Of a DNA stretch of 64,000 nucleotides, positions 27,201-35,028 are shown one piece after another (position 1 is the first letter of the stretch; each line of letters begins with the position of its first letter). Where the stretch lies: NCBI RefSeq assembly GCF_032248455.1, contig NZ_JAVTTP010000001.1:2168501-2232500 (forward strand), given 5' to 3'. The notes under the pieces are model-generated. The model did no database searches, had not been told where the DNA came from, and was given only the letters and a program-made list of their open reading frames with translations. Made by a program: the position numbers and the translations under genes. Source of the stretch: Pricia mediterranea. Its GTDB lineage: Bacteria; Bacteroidota; Bacteroidia; Flavobacteriales; Flavobacteriaceae.

Positions 27201-27699
27201 TTACGTGCTGGTCGGTGGCCCTACCGCCGAAGACGGAGGCTTCCCCGTTGACGATGGAGGCATCACCCTTAGCGATGGGGTCTTTATGCCCGGGGTACAG
27301 GGCGAATATGATGATGACGGAAATTTTGTGGCGACCTCTGAAAATCTGGGTGGTCCGGGAACGGTCTATACGCGATACCAAGACCATTATGGTTGGGACT
27401 TCACCAGAAACGCAACCTTTGATTCCGACTTCGTTAAGCTTCGGGAGATTTCCCTGTCCTACGCATTGTCATCAAAAAACCTACAACAAATAGGCATTCA
27501 GAACATGACCATTTCATTATTCAGCAGAAACGTGATACTCTGGACCAAGGCAGATATCGGAATCGATCCCGAGATGGCCTTCCAACCGGAATCGGATGTA
27601 CAGGGGAGAAGCGGTATTCAATTCAAACAGGGTATCGAACGGTTCAATGTGAATCCTTTTGCCATTCCCGTTGGCTTCAAATTGAATTTTAGTTTCTAG
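24286..27699 (+). CDS. SusC/RagA-family TonB-dependent outer-membrane transporter (second copy)
   Basis: From ATG 24286 the protein has 1137 residues: signal peptide (FSLFTGGLFAQ), carboxypeptidase-regulatory-like domain (VLPGVSVVLKGTVTGVTTNF), TonB-box region (ELDEVVVTALGISREKKSLG), plug with SMTVLKGASAAALYGSRAGN, barrel with RNDWSSTLPDSNNSYFYPS and C-terminal GFKLNFSF. An upstream in-frame ATG at 24235 would lie before the predicted transcription start, so I choose 24286. It is paralogous to the SusC at 986. It leads a long operon with SusD and catabolic enzymes and probably imports the glycan that those enzymes dismantle. Confidence 0.96.
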   Translation: MKTNNLCYLPLLVFSLFTGGLFAQSQISGTVTDTAGDVLPGVSVVLKGTVTGVTTNFDGQYTISVPDAQSILVFSYLGMSSKEIAVGNRSNIDVVLEASSQELDEVVVTALGISREKKSLGYSVSEVGGDAIDNVPQENALNALSGKVSGVAINSTGTPGSSVSMVIRGSTSLSGDNQPLFVVDGVPIFNTLNNVGGVGRDNRVDYGNAISDINTDDIESMTVLKGASAAALYGSRAGNGVVLITTKSGKSRKGLGVTVNSSTVFDIPYRYLDTHSRFAAGSRPYTPDNFPTNPYGEILISETASAWAGPALDQGIKAIHWPYTAQELESGNPVARELRSHNNPKNFFNTAITTTNNISVQDNTEKVNYRLSYNHLKNKGFIPNTDLNKHSINLNSKINLNQNVSVSSSLNYTKTYADNRPAGNRGANPIQAMYEIAPHIDVRDLKQYWLPGFEGLFQNSPFEFGDDPTETEWNNPYFLANEVNNGFVRNRFYGNIRADYKITDDFSAMLRYNYDEINEQRETKISNGYTNEMNGAYGLTDIFRKEINVDFLLTYEKNFTDWDFSVSFGGNQRKFDATTVRNATKSRGQGLLTPNLFTLSNIAPNNLDFDSYKQEKKVNSLYGLASIGFKDMFYLDVTGRNDWSSTLPDSNNSYFYPSISGSLLLNNAFDMGNKVSLIKLRAGYAEVGNDTDPYNLIPVLNSGGSWGDASLLSVPGDLLNTGLKPESQNSWEVGVDMAFLGSRLRLDATYYESDNRDQIFPVNNPISSGYDTKFINAGLLTSEGVEASLGGTLVTNRDWNWDMDFVFTRNRTTVVKLAEDMNSITLWTDAKGGAITWLGEEIGNIVDRELVRVEDLNSPYHGWPLIDDEGFENSDRTLEDEDGNRVAPIIGNFNPDFILGMTTSVSYKNLSLSMNLDWRKGGQFVSQTHRYGESDMHTQRWLDKLHNLNDVGDIPTYIKENENQYLSEDGEFYVLVGGPTAEDGGFPVDDGGITLSDGVFMPGVQGEYDDDGNFVATSENLGGPGTVYTRYQDHYGWDFTRNATFDSDFVKLREISLSYALSSKNLQQIGIQNMTISLFSRNVILWTKADIGIDPEMAFQPESDVQGRSGIQFKQGIERFNVNPFAIPVGFKLNFSF

Positions 27700-27741
27700 A
27701 CAGCGAAAGGGCTACAACATCAAATATAAACTATAAGGCAT

Positions 27742-29433
27742 ATGAGAATCAGTAACAAAACCATAGGCACAATCCTGGCAACAACCGTCTTCTTGGCGCT
27801 CTCCTGTGATAAGGATATTACCGAAATCAATAAAAACCCCAATGGGGTGAACCTAGACGAGGCCAATCCGAGTTTCCTGCTCACGGAAGTGATGGCCAAA
27901 ACCGCCAAGGACATAGGCAACAATGGCTATGCCGAGCCTTTGGCCGCTTTTGTCCAGTACATACAAAAAGATTCTTGGGGAAACAACAACTATGACTGGG
28001 AAGGCGGTGGCTGGGAAGGTTACTACAACAGCCTACGCACCGCAGACCTCGCCCTCTCCCGCTCGATGGAACTGGATATGAGATTCCATCAAGCAGTGGC
28101 CATGATCATGAAGGCCCATCTCTTCGGTCTATTGACAGATTTTTATGGGGAGGTGCCCTATTCCGAAGCCCTGCGCGGCGACACCGATGTCAATCTTCCC
28201 AAGTATGACGCACAGGAAACCATTTATAAGGGAATAATAGCGGATTTTGAAGCCGCTTCCTCCCTTTTGTCAAATAACCAAGGCCAACTGGAACAATTTC
28301 TGCCGTCACAGGATATCTATTTCCAGGGCGATTCGGAAAAGTGGATCAAATATGCCAATTCCCTGGCCTTACGCTATTATATGCGTCTTTCCGAAAAGGA
28401 CCCTTCGTTCGCTGGTTCCGGTGTTCAAAAAACCTTGGGCAAACCTTTAATCTCAAGTATCGACGAAGAATGTGCCGTACCCTATGTCGGGGTCAGTCCC
28501 GACGATTCACAGCCTAGCAACGGGAGAAGCGGTACACCCTCGCAATTTACCCGGGTAAAGCCCTGTGAGACCCTGGTCGGAACCTTGGTCAACTTGGACG
28601 ATCCCAGACGTCATATATGGTTCGCCCCCGTTGCCATTCCCATTCAAGTAGTGCCTTCTGAAGAGGTACCCGGCGGTGGCGACGACGTTGTTGTCGATGG
28701 AGTCCGGTATATTAATGAAGCGTCCTTGGCCGATAACTTTACCATCTACAATCCCGAAACCTGGTACCAAGATCGGTTGGACGGCCTGACCCTAATAGAT
28801 ACCAGCTCGGTCTATGTTGGCATCCCCGTATCTGTTCAAGGTACCGAGCCTTATACCTATAACCTTAATCCACAGCCCACGCAAGGGGGCGACAACGTGC
28901 ATGTTTCAGAAATGGATCCGCAATTCAACGAAACGGCGGGGCCCTACCTGAAAGCCCGTATTTTATCGTATGCCGAAGTCGCTTTCTTAAAGGCCGAGGC
29001 CGCTTTAAAAGGATGGGGGGTCGATGCAGAAGAAAATTACAACACTGGAATACAGGCGTCTTTCGATGCATGGGGCATCGGTGACCTTGCCGCAGATTAT
29101 ATGGATAACGACGGAGTGGCTTTCGACGGAACCTTACAACAGCTTATGGAGCAAAAATGGATTGCGAACTTTTCGGCAGCATCCGAATCGTATATGGATT
29201 GGCGTAGAACCGGTCTGCCCGAGCTTAGGCCCGGCCCTTTCGCCGTTGCGGATGTTATTCCCGTCCGCTTCGTGTACCCCGACAACGCCCGCAACTTCAA
29301 CAGCCAAAATTATAACGATGCCCTGGAAGACCTTGAAGTCACCCCGTATACCGATGCTGTGCCCGGCTATGTAGAAAATGACACCCCTTGGTCCAAACCT
29401 TGGCTTCTGCAGGGGGTTGCGGAACCCTGGTAA
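27742..29433 (+). CDS. SusD/RagB-family outer-membrane lipoprotein (second copy)
   Basis: The 563-residue lipoprotein (FLALSC) has the SusD opening DITEINKNPNGVNLDEANPS, the helical core with HLFGLLTDFYGEVPYSEALR and SEKWIKYANSLALRYYMRLS, and a C-terminal WIANFSAASESYMDWRRTG followed by LRPGPFAVADVIPVRFVYP. It caps SusC and binds the ligand at the cell surface. It lies 42 bp after susC. Its similarity to the left-edge SusD (for example PYSEALRGDTDVN and PYSDALRGSEGAE) shows duplication of the pair within one locus. The ligand cannot be read from sequence. Confidence 0.95.
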   Translation: MRISNKTIGTILATTVFLALSCDKDITEINKNPNGVNLDEANPSFLLTEVMAKTAKDIGNNGYAEPLAAFVQYIQKDSWGNNNYDWEGGGWEGYYNSLRTADLALSRSMELDMRFHQAVAMIMKAHLFGLLTDFYGEVPYSEALRGDTDVNLPKYDAQETIYKGIIADFEAASSLLSNNQGQLEQFLPSQDIYFQGDSEKWIKYANSLALRYYMRLSEKDPSFAGSGVQKTLGKPLISSIDEECAVPYVGVSPDDSQPSNGRSGTPSQFTRVKPCETLVGTLVNLDDPRRHIWFAPVAIPIQVVPSEEVPGGGDDVVVDGVRYINEASLADNFTIYNPETWYQDRLDGLTLIDTSSVYVGIPVSVQGTEPYTYNLNPQPTQGGDNVHVSEMDPQFNETAGPYLKARILSYAEVAFLKAEAALKGWGVDAEENYNTGIQASFDAWGIGDLAADYMDNDGVAFDGTLQQLMEQKWIANFSAASESYMDWRRTGLPELRPGPFAVADVIPVRFVYPDNARNFNSQNYNDALEDLEVTPYTDAVPGYVENDTPWSKPWLLQGVAEPW

Positions 29434-29496
29434 GGCCTTAGACTTCTAACGCTGACGATACCTAATAGGTGTTGTGGCAGATAAAAAGTTAAAAAA

Positions 29497-29592
29497 ATAG
29501 TAGTAGTTGATTAACCGGGGGGTTATTCCATTTACTACTATGTTTGATTGAGTTAGCTGGAATTGCCCGGGGAGATCCGGGCAATTCGTTTT
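29497..29592 (+). terminator. Nested hairpins between susD and the downstream glycosidase-like gene
   Basis: Two structures follow the SusD stop. ATAGTAGTA and TACTACTAT pair around AACC-GGGG-GGTT. GAATTGCCCGG (29560-29570) pairs perfectly over 11 bp with CCGGGCAATTC (29577-29587) and is followed by GTTTT. This looks like an intrinsic terminator or partial attenuator that lets susCD be made in excess of the enzymes, or a 3'-end-stabilising hairpin. Confidence 0.6.
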
Positions 29593-29607
29593 AAATGAAC
29601 CGCAGTT

Positions 29608-31935
29608 ATGAACGGAAAAATATCCTGGCTGTTTTTGATCGTTGTATTCACCTGTTGCCAGGGCGGGAAAGAGCATCATCTTAATCTATCCAGAGTCACC
29701 CTGCTGATAGCACCTTCGATAGAAGCGTCTTTTGGTAAGACCGTAAAAACCGTCCTTTCCGAAGAAATCGGGAAAAGGACGGGACTAGAACTCGAGCTCG
29801 GCGATGCTTGGGACTCGGGACCTGTAATCGCCGTGACCTTAAGCGGGAATAGCGAATTGTATGGCAGAACGGTGCCGACCAGGGACGAAGGACATCCTGA
29901 AAACCAGAAAGAAGGCTACCGCTTGGTACATCAAACGGAGCATGGAAAAGACATACTTTATATAATAGGGGCCGACAAAAGGGGAATTCTATATGGCATC
30001 GGCAAGTTGCTGCGCACGGCCGACATGCAACAGGACCAATTCTCGATTGCCTCGGAAATCGATATTTCCGAATCTCCCGAATATGCCCTTCGCGGTCACC
30101 AATTCGGCTATCGCAACACTGCGAATTCGTGGGACGCATGGACGGTAGATCAGTTCGACCAACATTTTCGGGAACAGGTGCTCTTTGGGGCCAACAGTTT
30201 TGAGAACATCCCCTTTCAAGATCCCGGTTCGAGCGTTCACTTTAAGATCGATCCGCAAAAGATGGAAATCGAGCTGAGCAAGATCTGCGAGAAATACGAT
30301 GCCGACTATTGGGCCTGGACCCCTGCCCCAGGTGACTTGACCCAACCCACCGCACGTAAAGAGGGGCTTCGACAGCAAGAAGCTTTTTATGCCCGATGCC
30401 CGAGATTGGACGGTGTTTTTGTGCCCGGCGGCGATCCGGGAGACAACCATCCGTCCGATTTAATACCCTACCTAGAGAACCTTTCCACGCTTTTAAGACA
30501 ATATCATCCCAAGGCCGGCATCTGGGTCTCCCTGCAAGGTTTCGATAAGGAAAAAACGGATTATTTTTTCCGATATCTTGAAGAGAAAAGGCCGGACTGG
30601 CTCGCGGGACTGGTCAACGGGCCCAGCAGTCCGCCTTTGGAATTGGAGCGTAAGCGTTTGCCCAAGAAATACAAGTACCGCTTTTATCCCGATATCACCC
30701 ATACGGTCCGCTGCCATTACCCCGTGAAAAACTGGGACCAGGCCTTTGCGCTGACCCTAGGGCGCGAGCCTTGCAATCCGCAGCCGCTACGATACACCGA
30801 ACTTTTTCGTCGCGACGTTCCGATTACCGATGGCTTTATCACCTATTCCGACGGTTCGCATGATGATGTAAACAAGGCAATATGGAGCCAACTCGGCTGG
30901 AATCCGGAAAAAAAACCGGAGGATATCCTGATGGAGTATTCCCGCTTTTATTTCGGTCCCGAAACTGCGGTAGCGGCCACGGAAGCCACATTCGGACTAG
31001 AACGAAACTGGGAAGGTGCGATCGCGGACAACGCCACGATTAAGGGAACCCTGATGCGCTGGAAGAAGCTGGAAGCCGAGAACCCCCACCTGCAAGGCAA
31101 CTGGCGCTGGCAACAGCTTCTCATGCGGGCCTATTACGATGCCTACATCCAAGCTCGCCTTGCCTACGAGAAAAACCTGGAGCAGGAAGCCTATCGTATT
31201 CTTGCCGATGCCGATAGGAAAGGAGCGGACAAAGCCATGGCCGAAGCTTTGAATCAGTTGCATCAAGCCGACCGAAAACCGGTGGCCCCATCCCTTAGGG
31301 AAAAGATTGTCCAGTATGCCGACAAACTGTACCGGTCTGTCGGGGCGCAGACCAGTGTGTCCAAACATCAGGCCCGCAGTGCTGAAAGAGGCGCTGTTCT
31401 CGATTTTATCGACCACCCCCTGAACAATAGATGGTGGCTAGAAGATGAGTTCGAAAAGATAAAAGCTTTTTCATCGGAAAGAGAAAAACTGGCTCGGATT
31501 AAATTCATTCGAACTTACGCATCGCCGGGGGAAGGTAGTTTTTATGACAATATTTCAAGTGTGGATGCCACGCACGTCACCTCGGAAACAGACGATGCCA
31601 TCGATTATTTATGGGAAAATGATGGCCGAAGCAGAAGACGGCTGTCTACACAACTGTTCCAGTTTACACCGACCCTGGAGTATGACGGGCTCGATTCCGA
31701 AGCCGACTACCTGATACGCGTCGCGGGTTACGGGGAAGCCCTATTGCGCGCGAACGGAACACGGTTGAGTCCCTCTTTATATGAAAAAGAATACGGACAA
31801 TTCAAGGAATTTCCTTTACCCAGGAATCTAATCGGTACCGGAAAGTTGAAAATTACTTTCGACACACCCAATGAGGCTCATCTCAATTGGAGAAAGCAGT
31901 CCCGCGTCACCGAAGTTTGGCTTTTGCGACAATGA
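29608..31935 (+). CDS. Putative glycosidase lipoprotein, GH20b/alpha-glucuronidase-like N-domain
   Basis: The 775-residue lipoprotein (VVFTCC) has an N-terminal domain (about 30-140: VTLLIAPSIEASFGKTVK, ILYIIGADKRGILYGIGKLL) like the GH20b fold preceding hexosaminidase, GH84, GH67 and GH115 barrels. A likely TIM-barrel region follows (YALRGHQFGYRNTANSWDAW, YWAWTPAPGDLTQP, GVFVPGGDPGDNHPSD, GIWVSLQGFDKEKTDYFF, FYPDITHTVRCHYPV), then a helical and beta C-terminal part. I cannot identify the catalytic pair or place it in a CAZy family with confidence. As the first gene after susD, it is the prime candidate for cleaving the imported oligosaccharide in the periplasm. Confidence 0.75.
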   Translation: MNGKISWLFLIVVFTCCQGGKEHHLNLSRVTLLIAPSIEASFGKTVKTVLSEEIGKRTGLELELGDAWDSGPVIAVTLSGNSELYGRTVPTRDEGHPENQKEGYRLVHQTEHGKDILYIIGADKRGILYGIGKLLRTADMQQDQFSIASEIDISESPEYALRGHQFGYRNTANSWDAWTVDQFDQHFREQVLFGANSFENIPFQDPGSSVHFKIDPQKMEIELSKICEKYDADYWAWTPAPGDLTQPTARKEGLRQQEAFYARCPRLDGVFVPGGDPGDNHPSDLIPYLENLSTLLRQYHPKAGIWVSLQGFDKEKTDYFFRYLEEKRPDWLAGLVNGPSSPPLELERKRLPKKYKYRFYPDITHTVRCHYPVKNWDQAFALTLGREPCNPQPLRYTELFRRDVPITDGFITYSDGSHDDVNKAIWSQLGWNPEKKPEDILMEYSRFYFGPETAVAATEATFGLERNWEGAIADNATIKGTLMRWKKLEAENPHLQGNWRWQQLLMRAYYDAYIQARLAYEKNLEQEAYRILADADRKGADKAMAEALNQLHQADRKPVAPSLREKIVQYADKLYRSVGAQTSVSKHQARSAERGAVLDFIDHPLNNRWWLEDEFEKIKAFSSEREKLARIKFIRTYASPGEGSFYDNISSVDATHVTSETDDAIDYLWENDGRSRRRLSTQLFQFTPTLEYDGLDSEADYLIRVAGYGEALLRANGTRLSPSLYEKEYGQFKEFPLPRNLIGTGKLKITFDTPNEAHLNWRKQSRVTEVWLLRQ

Positions 31936-31980
31936 CTTAAAAAACCTTATATTTAGATGTCTTCAACATATACAACTACC

Positions 31981-32673
31981 ATGAAACCCATCGTTCAGAT
32001 TTCGCTGGACCTGACCCAAATCGACGAGGCGCTGGAAACAGCTGCCTTGGCTGTACGAGCAGGAGTCGATTGGCTGGAGGCGGGAACGCCGCTGATTCTG
32101 GCAGAAGGCCTGCACGGGGTGCGTAAATTACGGGAGGCCTTTCCCGAAGTGCCTATTGTCGCCGACCTGAAAACTATGGACGGGGGATACCTCGAGGCGG
32201 AAATGATGGCCAAAGCGGGGGCGACCCACGTGGTCGTCATGGCGCGGGCCCATGAAGAGACCATCAAAATGGTGGTGCGGGCAGGAAAAGATTATGGAAT
32301 TAAGGTCATGGGCGACAATCTGGGCTGCGACGATCGTATTGCCGGTGCCCGACGGCTCGAGGCCTTGGGCTGTGATTACGTCATCCACCATATCGGCTAC
32401 GACGAGCGCAGGGGCATTGCCGCAAGCGGGCAACGAATGCCAAGTCCGTTGGATGAGCTACGGGAGGTAGTGACTGCCGTAAACGTTCCGGTTCAGGCGG
32501 TAGGCGGACTGACCTTGGAGCAGGCCGTCAAGTGTCCCGAGTATGGGGCGCCCTTGGTGGTATTAGGCGCTCCGTTGACCATAGATGCCGATGCCTTTAA
32601 GACCGCCGACGGTGATCTGGAAACTTCCTTACGTCTTATCTGCGAAAAGATTCATGCCTATGGGGAGGTTTAA
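31981..32673 (+). CDS. Hexulose-6-phosphate synthase / 3-keto-L-gulonate-6-phosphate decarboxylase-like enzyme
   Basis: From the ATG at 31981 the 230-residue protein begins directly with beta-strand 1 (MKPIVQISLDL) of the OMP-decarboxylase suprafamily; an ATG at 31957 would add eight residues. Active-site residues fall at the standard positions: Glu33 (WLEAGTP), then Asp62, Lys64 and Asp67 in VADLKTMDGGY, with His136 in YVIHHIGYD. KGPDC decarboxylates 3-keto-L-gulonate-6-P; HPS condenses or cleaves hexulose-6-P with formaldehyde. No 6-phospho-3-hexuloisomerase lies nearby, so a ribulose-monophosphate formaldehyde cycle is unlikely. It follows the glycosidase gene and precedes dehydrogenases, implying a retro-aldol or decarboxylation step in sugar catabolism. 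Confidence 0.88.
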   Translation: MKPIVQISLDLTQIDEALETAALAVRAGVDWLEAGTPLILAEGLHGVRKLREAFPEVPIVADLKTMDGGYLEAEMMAKAGATHVVVMARAHEETIKMVVRAGKDYGIKVMGDNLGCDDRIAGARRLEALGCDYVIHHIGYDERRGIAASGQRMPSPLDELREVVTAVNVPVQAVGGLTLEQAVKCPEYGAPLVVLGAPLTIDADAFKTADGDLETSLRLICEKIHAYGEV

Positions 32674-32894
32674 AGTGATAGGACAACGCCAAGGAAGCAG
32701 GAACAAAGCCGCTTATATGAGCCGCTGGTCCGTGATTGCAAACTTTTTCTATCAGTTGGCTAGTTTATTGGTTTATAAGTTAACAAAAAAACAGTTTGCT
32801 GATAATCAGCAAACTGGACGTCTTGTTAGATGATAGGGTTTAAGAGTCAGAAAACAGGAATTAGATAAGAGTTAGGAAAAATAGATTCTAAAAT
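32674..32894. other. Intergenic region with hairpin inside the catabolic operon
   Basis: These 221 bp carry no supported gene but contain the perfect 11-bp hairpin described at 32792. They may hold an internal promoter for the alcohol dehydrogenase gene; no clear one is seen. Confidence 0.45.
32792..32816 (-). terminator. Hairpin with T-tract on the minus strand
   Basis: CAGTTTGCTGA and TCAGCAAACTG form a perfect 11-bp stem with a TAA loop. The stem is preceded on the plus strand by seven A residues, so on the minus strand it has the stem plus T-run shape of an intrinsic terminator. Genes on both sides run on the plus strand, so it would block antisense transcription, or simply mark a former gene boundary. 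Confidence 0.5.
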
Positions 32895-33920
32895 ATGAAA
32901 TCCGAAGCTGTAGTCAATTTTGCCCCGAAATCGGGAAGCGTGGAAATCCGCGAAATCCCAAAACCCTCTATCGGAGAAGAAGATGTGCTGTTGAAAGTCG
33001 CCAACGTCGGGGTCTGCGGTAGCGATCTGCACCAATGGACCGCCGACCATAGCTGGCCCGTAAACTATCCGGTTGTACTAGGCCACGAGTTCGGGGGCCA
33101 TGTCGTTGAGTTGGGAAGTAGGGTAAAGGGATGGAAGGAAGGAAGTCGCGTAGTCAGCGAAACCGCAGCGGTCATCGACCCCGACAGTCCGCTTTCAAGG
33201 CAGGGATTCTATAATCTGGACGCCTCCCGAAAGGGGTTCGGCTACGGGGTCGATGGAGCCATGACCCGATTTGTCCGGGTACCCGCACGCTGCTTGCACC
33301 GAGTGCCGGAAAATCTGCCCTTTGAGCAGGCCTGTCTGACCGAGCCTTGCTCGGTGGCCTATAATGCCGTAGCAATGAACTCAAATATTGCTCCCGGGGA
33401 CAGGGTCATCGTACTTGGACCGGGCACCATCGGAATCCTCTGCGCCGCCGTGGCAAGGTTGTGCGGGGCCGAAGTCGCCGTCGTTGGACTGGAGACCGAT
33501 AAGGCAAGGCTTGAGATTGCCCGACACTATGGCTGTGAAGCTATCATCGGCGACGCGACGGAGTGGGGCGAGGGGCGGGACGGACTCGGGGCGGACTGTA
33601 TCATCGATGCTACCGGGGCCAGTACCGCCTTAAGAACTGCCCTTCAGTTGGTGCGCCCCAAAGGCCATATCACCAAGGTAGGCTGGGGTCCGCAGCCCCT
33701 GGGTTTTTCGTTGGATGCCTTGGTACAAAAAAACATTACCTTGCAAGGGAGCTTTAGCCACAACTGGCCGATATGGGAAAAGGTATTGTCTCTACTCTCT
33801 TCGGGACAATTAGATGTCAAACCTATAATCGGCGGCGTTTGGGGGTTGTCAAATTGGCTGGACGCCTTCGAGAGGATGCATTCGGGCAAAGTGGTCAAGA
33901 GTATCCTAAAACCTGAGTAA
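32895..33920 (+). CDS. Zinc-dependent MDR alcohol/polyol dehydrogenase lacking the structural-zinc cysteines
   Basis: The 341-residue protein has the GroES-like domain with catalytic-zinc ligands Cys41 (GVCGSDLHQW) and His64-Glu65 (LGHEFGGHVVELG), and a Rossmann domain with VLGPGTIGILCAAVARL and an acidic NAD residue (VGLETDKARLE). The loop that usually carries four structural-zinc cysteines has none here (VIDPDSPLSRQGFYNLDAS), as in some sorbitol-type enzymes. It resembles threonine/sorbitol dehydrogenases and probably oxidises a sugar, polyol or aldonate. The SDR gene starts 4 bp after its stop, so the two redox enzymes are co-translated. Confidence 0.92.
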   Translation: MKSEAVVNFAPKSGSVEIREIPKPSIGEEDVLLKVANVGVCGSDLHQWTADHSWPVNYPVVLGHEFGGHVVELGSRVKGWKEGSRVVSETAAVIDPDSPLSRQGFYNLDASRKGFGYGVDGAMTRFVRVPARCLHRVPENLPFEQACLTEPCSVAYNAVAMNSNIAPGDRVIVLGPGTIGILCAAVARLCGAEVAVVGLETDKARLEIARHYGCEAIIGDATEWGEGRDGLGADCIIDATGASTALRTALQLVRPKGHITKVGWGPQPLGFSLDALVQKNITLQGSFSHNWPIWEKVLSLLSSGQLDVKPIIGGVWGLSNWLDAFERMHSGKVVKSILKPE

Positions 33921-33924
33921 AAAG

Positions 33925-34725
33925 ATGCGATTACATAACAAGACCATATTAATTACCGGCGGTTATACCGGCATTGGCCGTGCCATGGCCAAACGTTGTG
34001 TCGAGGAAGGGGCCAAGGTCGTTGTCAACGGACTCGAAGATGCCAAAGGACAGCTATTGGTCGAAGAATTGGGCTCCGAAAACGCGCTGCACCATACCGT
34101 AGATGTCACGGCCGAAAACGCGCCGGTACAATTGATTGGGACCGCCCTTGAAAAATATGGAAAATTGGATGTCTTGATAAACAATGCCGCTTTGGTCTCG
34201 TCATCGAACATCGAAACAACCGACGATGCGTTCCTAAAGCGTGTTTTGGCCACCAATACAGTTGCCCCCTTGGCTTTGATCAGGGCCGCCTTGCCCCATC
34301 TGACCGAAACCCGGGGCTGCGTGCTGAACATTGGCTCCATCAATGCCTGGTGCGGCGAACCCGATCTGCTGGCCTATAGCATGTCAAAGGGCGCGCTTAT
34401 GACGATGACCCGCAACCTGGGAGACACGCTATTCCGGGAAAACAGGGTAAGGGTCAACCAAATCAATCCCGGATGGGTGCTGACGGAACGGGAAATGGTG
34501 GACAAAAAGCGCCAGGGAATGCGCGAGGACTGGTTCAAAGACTTGCCGGACATCTTTGCTCCCGCCCAACGTATTTTTTCGCCGGAGGAGATTGCCGCGG
34601 CAGCCGTTTATCTGGTTTCGGACGAATGCGGACCGGTCAGCGCGCAGGTAATCGAACTGGAGCAATTTCCGCTTATCGGACGGAACCTTCCCAAAAAATG
34701 GGAAGGTTCACATGGAAGGGAGTAA
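33925..34725 (+). CDS. SDR-family oxidoreductase
   Basis: The 266-residue classical SDR has the cofactor motif LITGGYTGIGRAMA, NNAA at residues 87-90, and the catalytic set Ser138 (NIGSINAW), Tyr151 and Lys155 (YSMSKGAL), with the usual RVNQINPGWVLTE. The cofactor loop VVVNGLEDAKGQ has no obvious NADP-specific Arg, so NAD(H) is possible. It probably oxidises or reduces a sugar hydroxyl in the same pathway as the preceding alcohol dehydrogenase. The last 14 codons form a perfect hairpin in the mRNA (34683-34709), which is unusual inside a reading frame. Confidence 0.93.
   Translation: MRLHNKTILITGGYTGIGRAMAKRCVEEGAKVVVNGLEDAKGQLLVEELGSENALHHTVDVTAENAPVQLIGTALEKYGKLDVLINNAALVSSSNIETTDDAFLKRVLATNTVAPLALIRAALPHLTETRGCVLNIGSINAWCGEPDLLAYSMSKGALMTMTRNLGDTLFRENRVRVNQINPGWVLTEREMVDKKRQGMREDWFKDLPDIFAPAQRIFSPEEIAAAAVYLVSDECGPVSAQVIELEQFPLIGRNLPKKWEGSHGRE
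34683..34709 (+). terminator. Hairpin in the 3' end of the SDR coding sequence
   Basis: GAACCTTCCCA and TGGGAAGGTTC form a perfect 11-bp stem around AAAAA. It lies 16 bp before the SDR stop codon and lacks a following T-run, so it may stabilise the transcript end rather than terminate it. Confidence 0.4.
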
Positions 34726-35028
34726 GCAGTTGGCGGCAGGCAGCTTTTCAATTTGATGATTTTAAAATTAGACAATTTGAAAATGGAATATTTAGTAATC
34801 GAGCCAGTAATTCAAGGTCTAAAAAATGCTTCGCAGTCTGGTCTCGAAGTTTAAAGTGGTTTTATAAAGCCCGAAAAGCACTTTGATCCTTGAATCTACC
34901 GCAGGCAGACTTGAACTTTGAATTGTTTACAACGTCGATTAATGAAGGTTCTGACAACCACTTACCTTTCTGGGGTTGAACATTTTTCTTTGACTAACTA
35001 CAAACAATAAATCCCAAAACAACAAAAT
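34726..35028. other. 303-bp gap between SDR and isomerase genes
   Basis: No gene is supported. The stretch starts with a GGCAGTTGGCGGCAGGCAGC-like sequence of the type found as simple intergenic repeats in flavobacteria, then AT-rich DNA with repeated ATTTGATGATTTTAAAATTAG / GACAATTTGAAAATGG-like segments. A promoter for the isomerase gene could lie near its right end; no consensus match is clear. Confidence 0.4.

Noticed and set aside
31981-32673. Ribulose-monophosphate formaldehyde fixation (methylotrophy)
   Set aside because: No hexuloisomerase partner and a glycan-uptake context; sequence alone cannot separate HPS from KGPDC.
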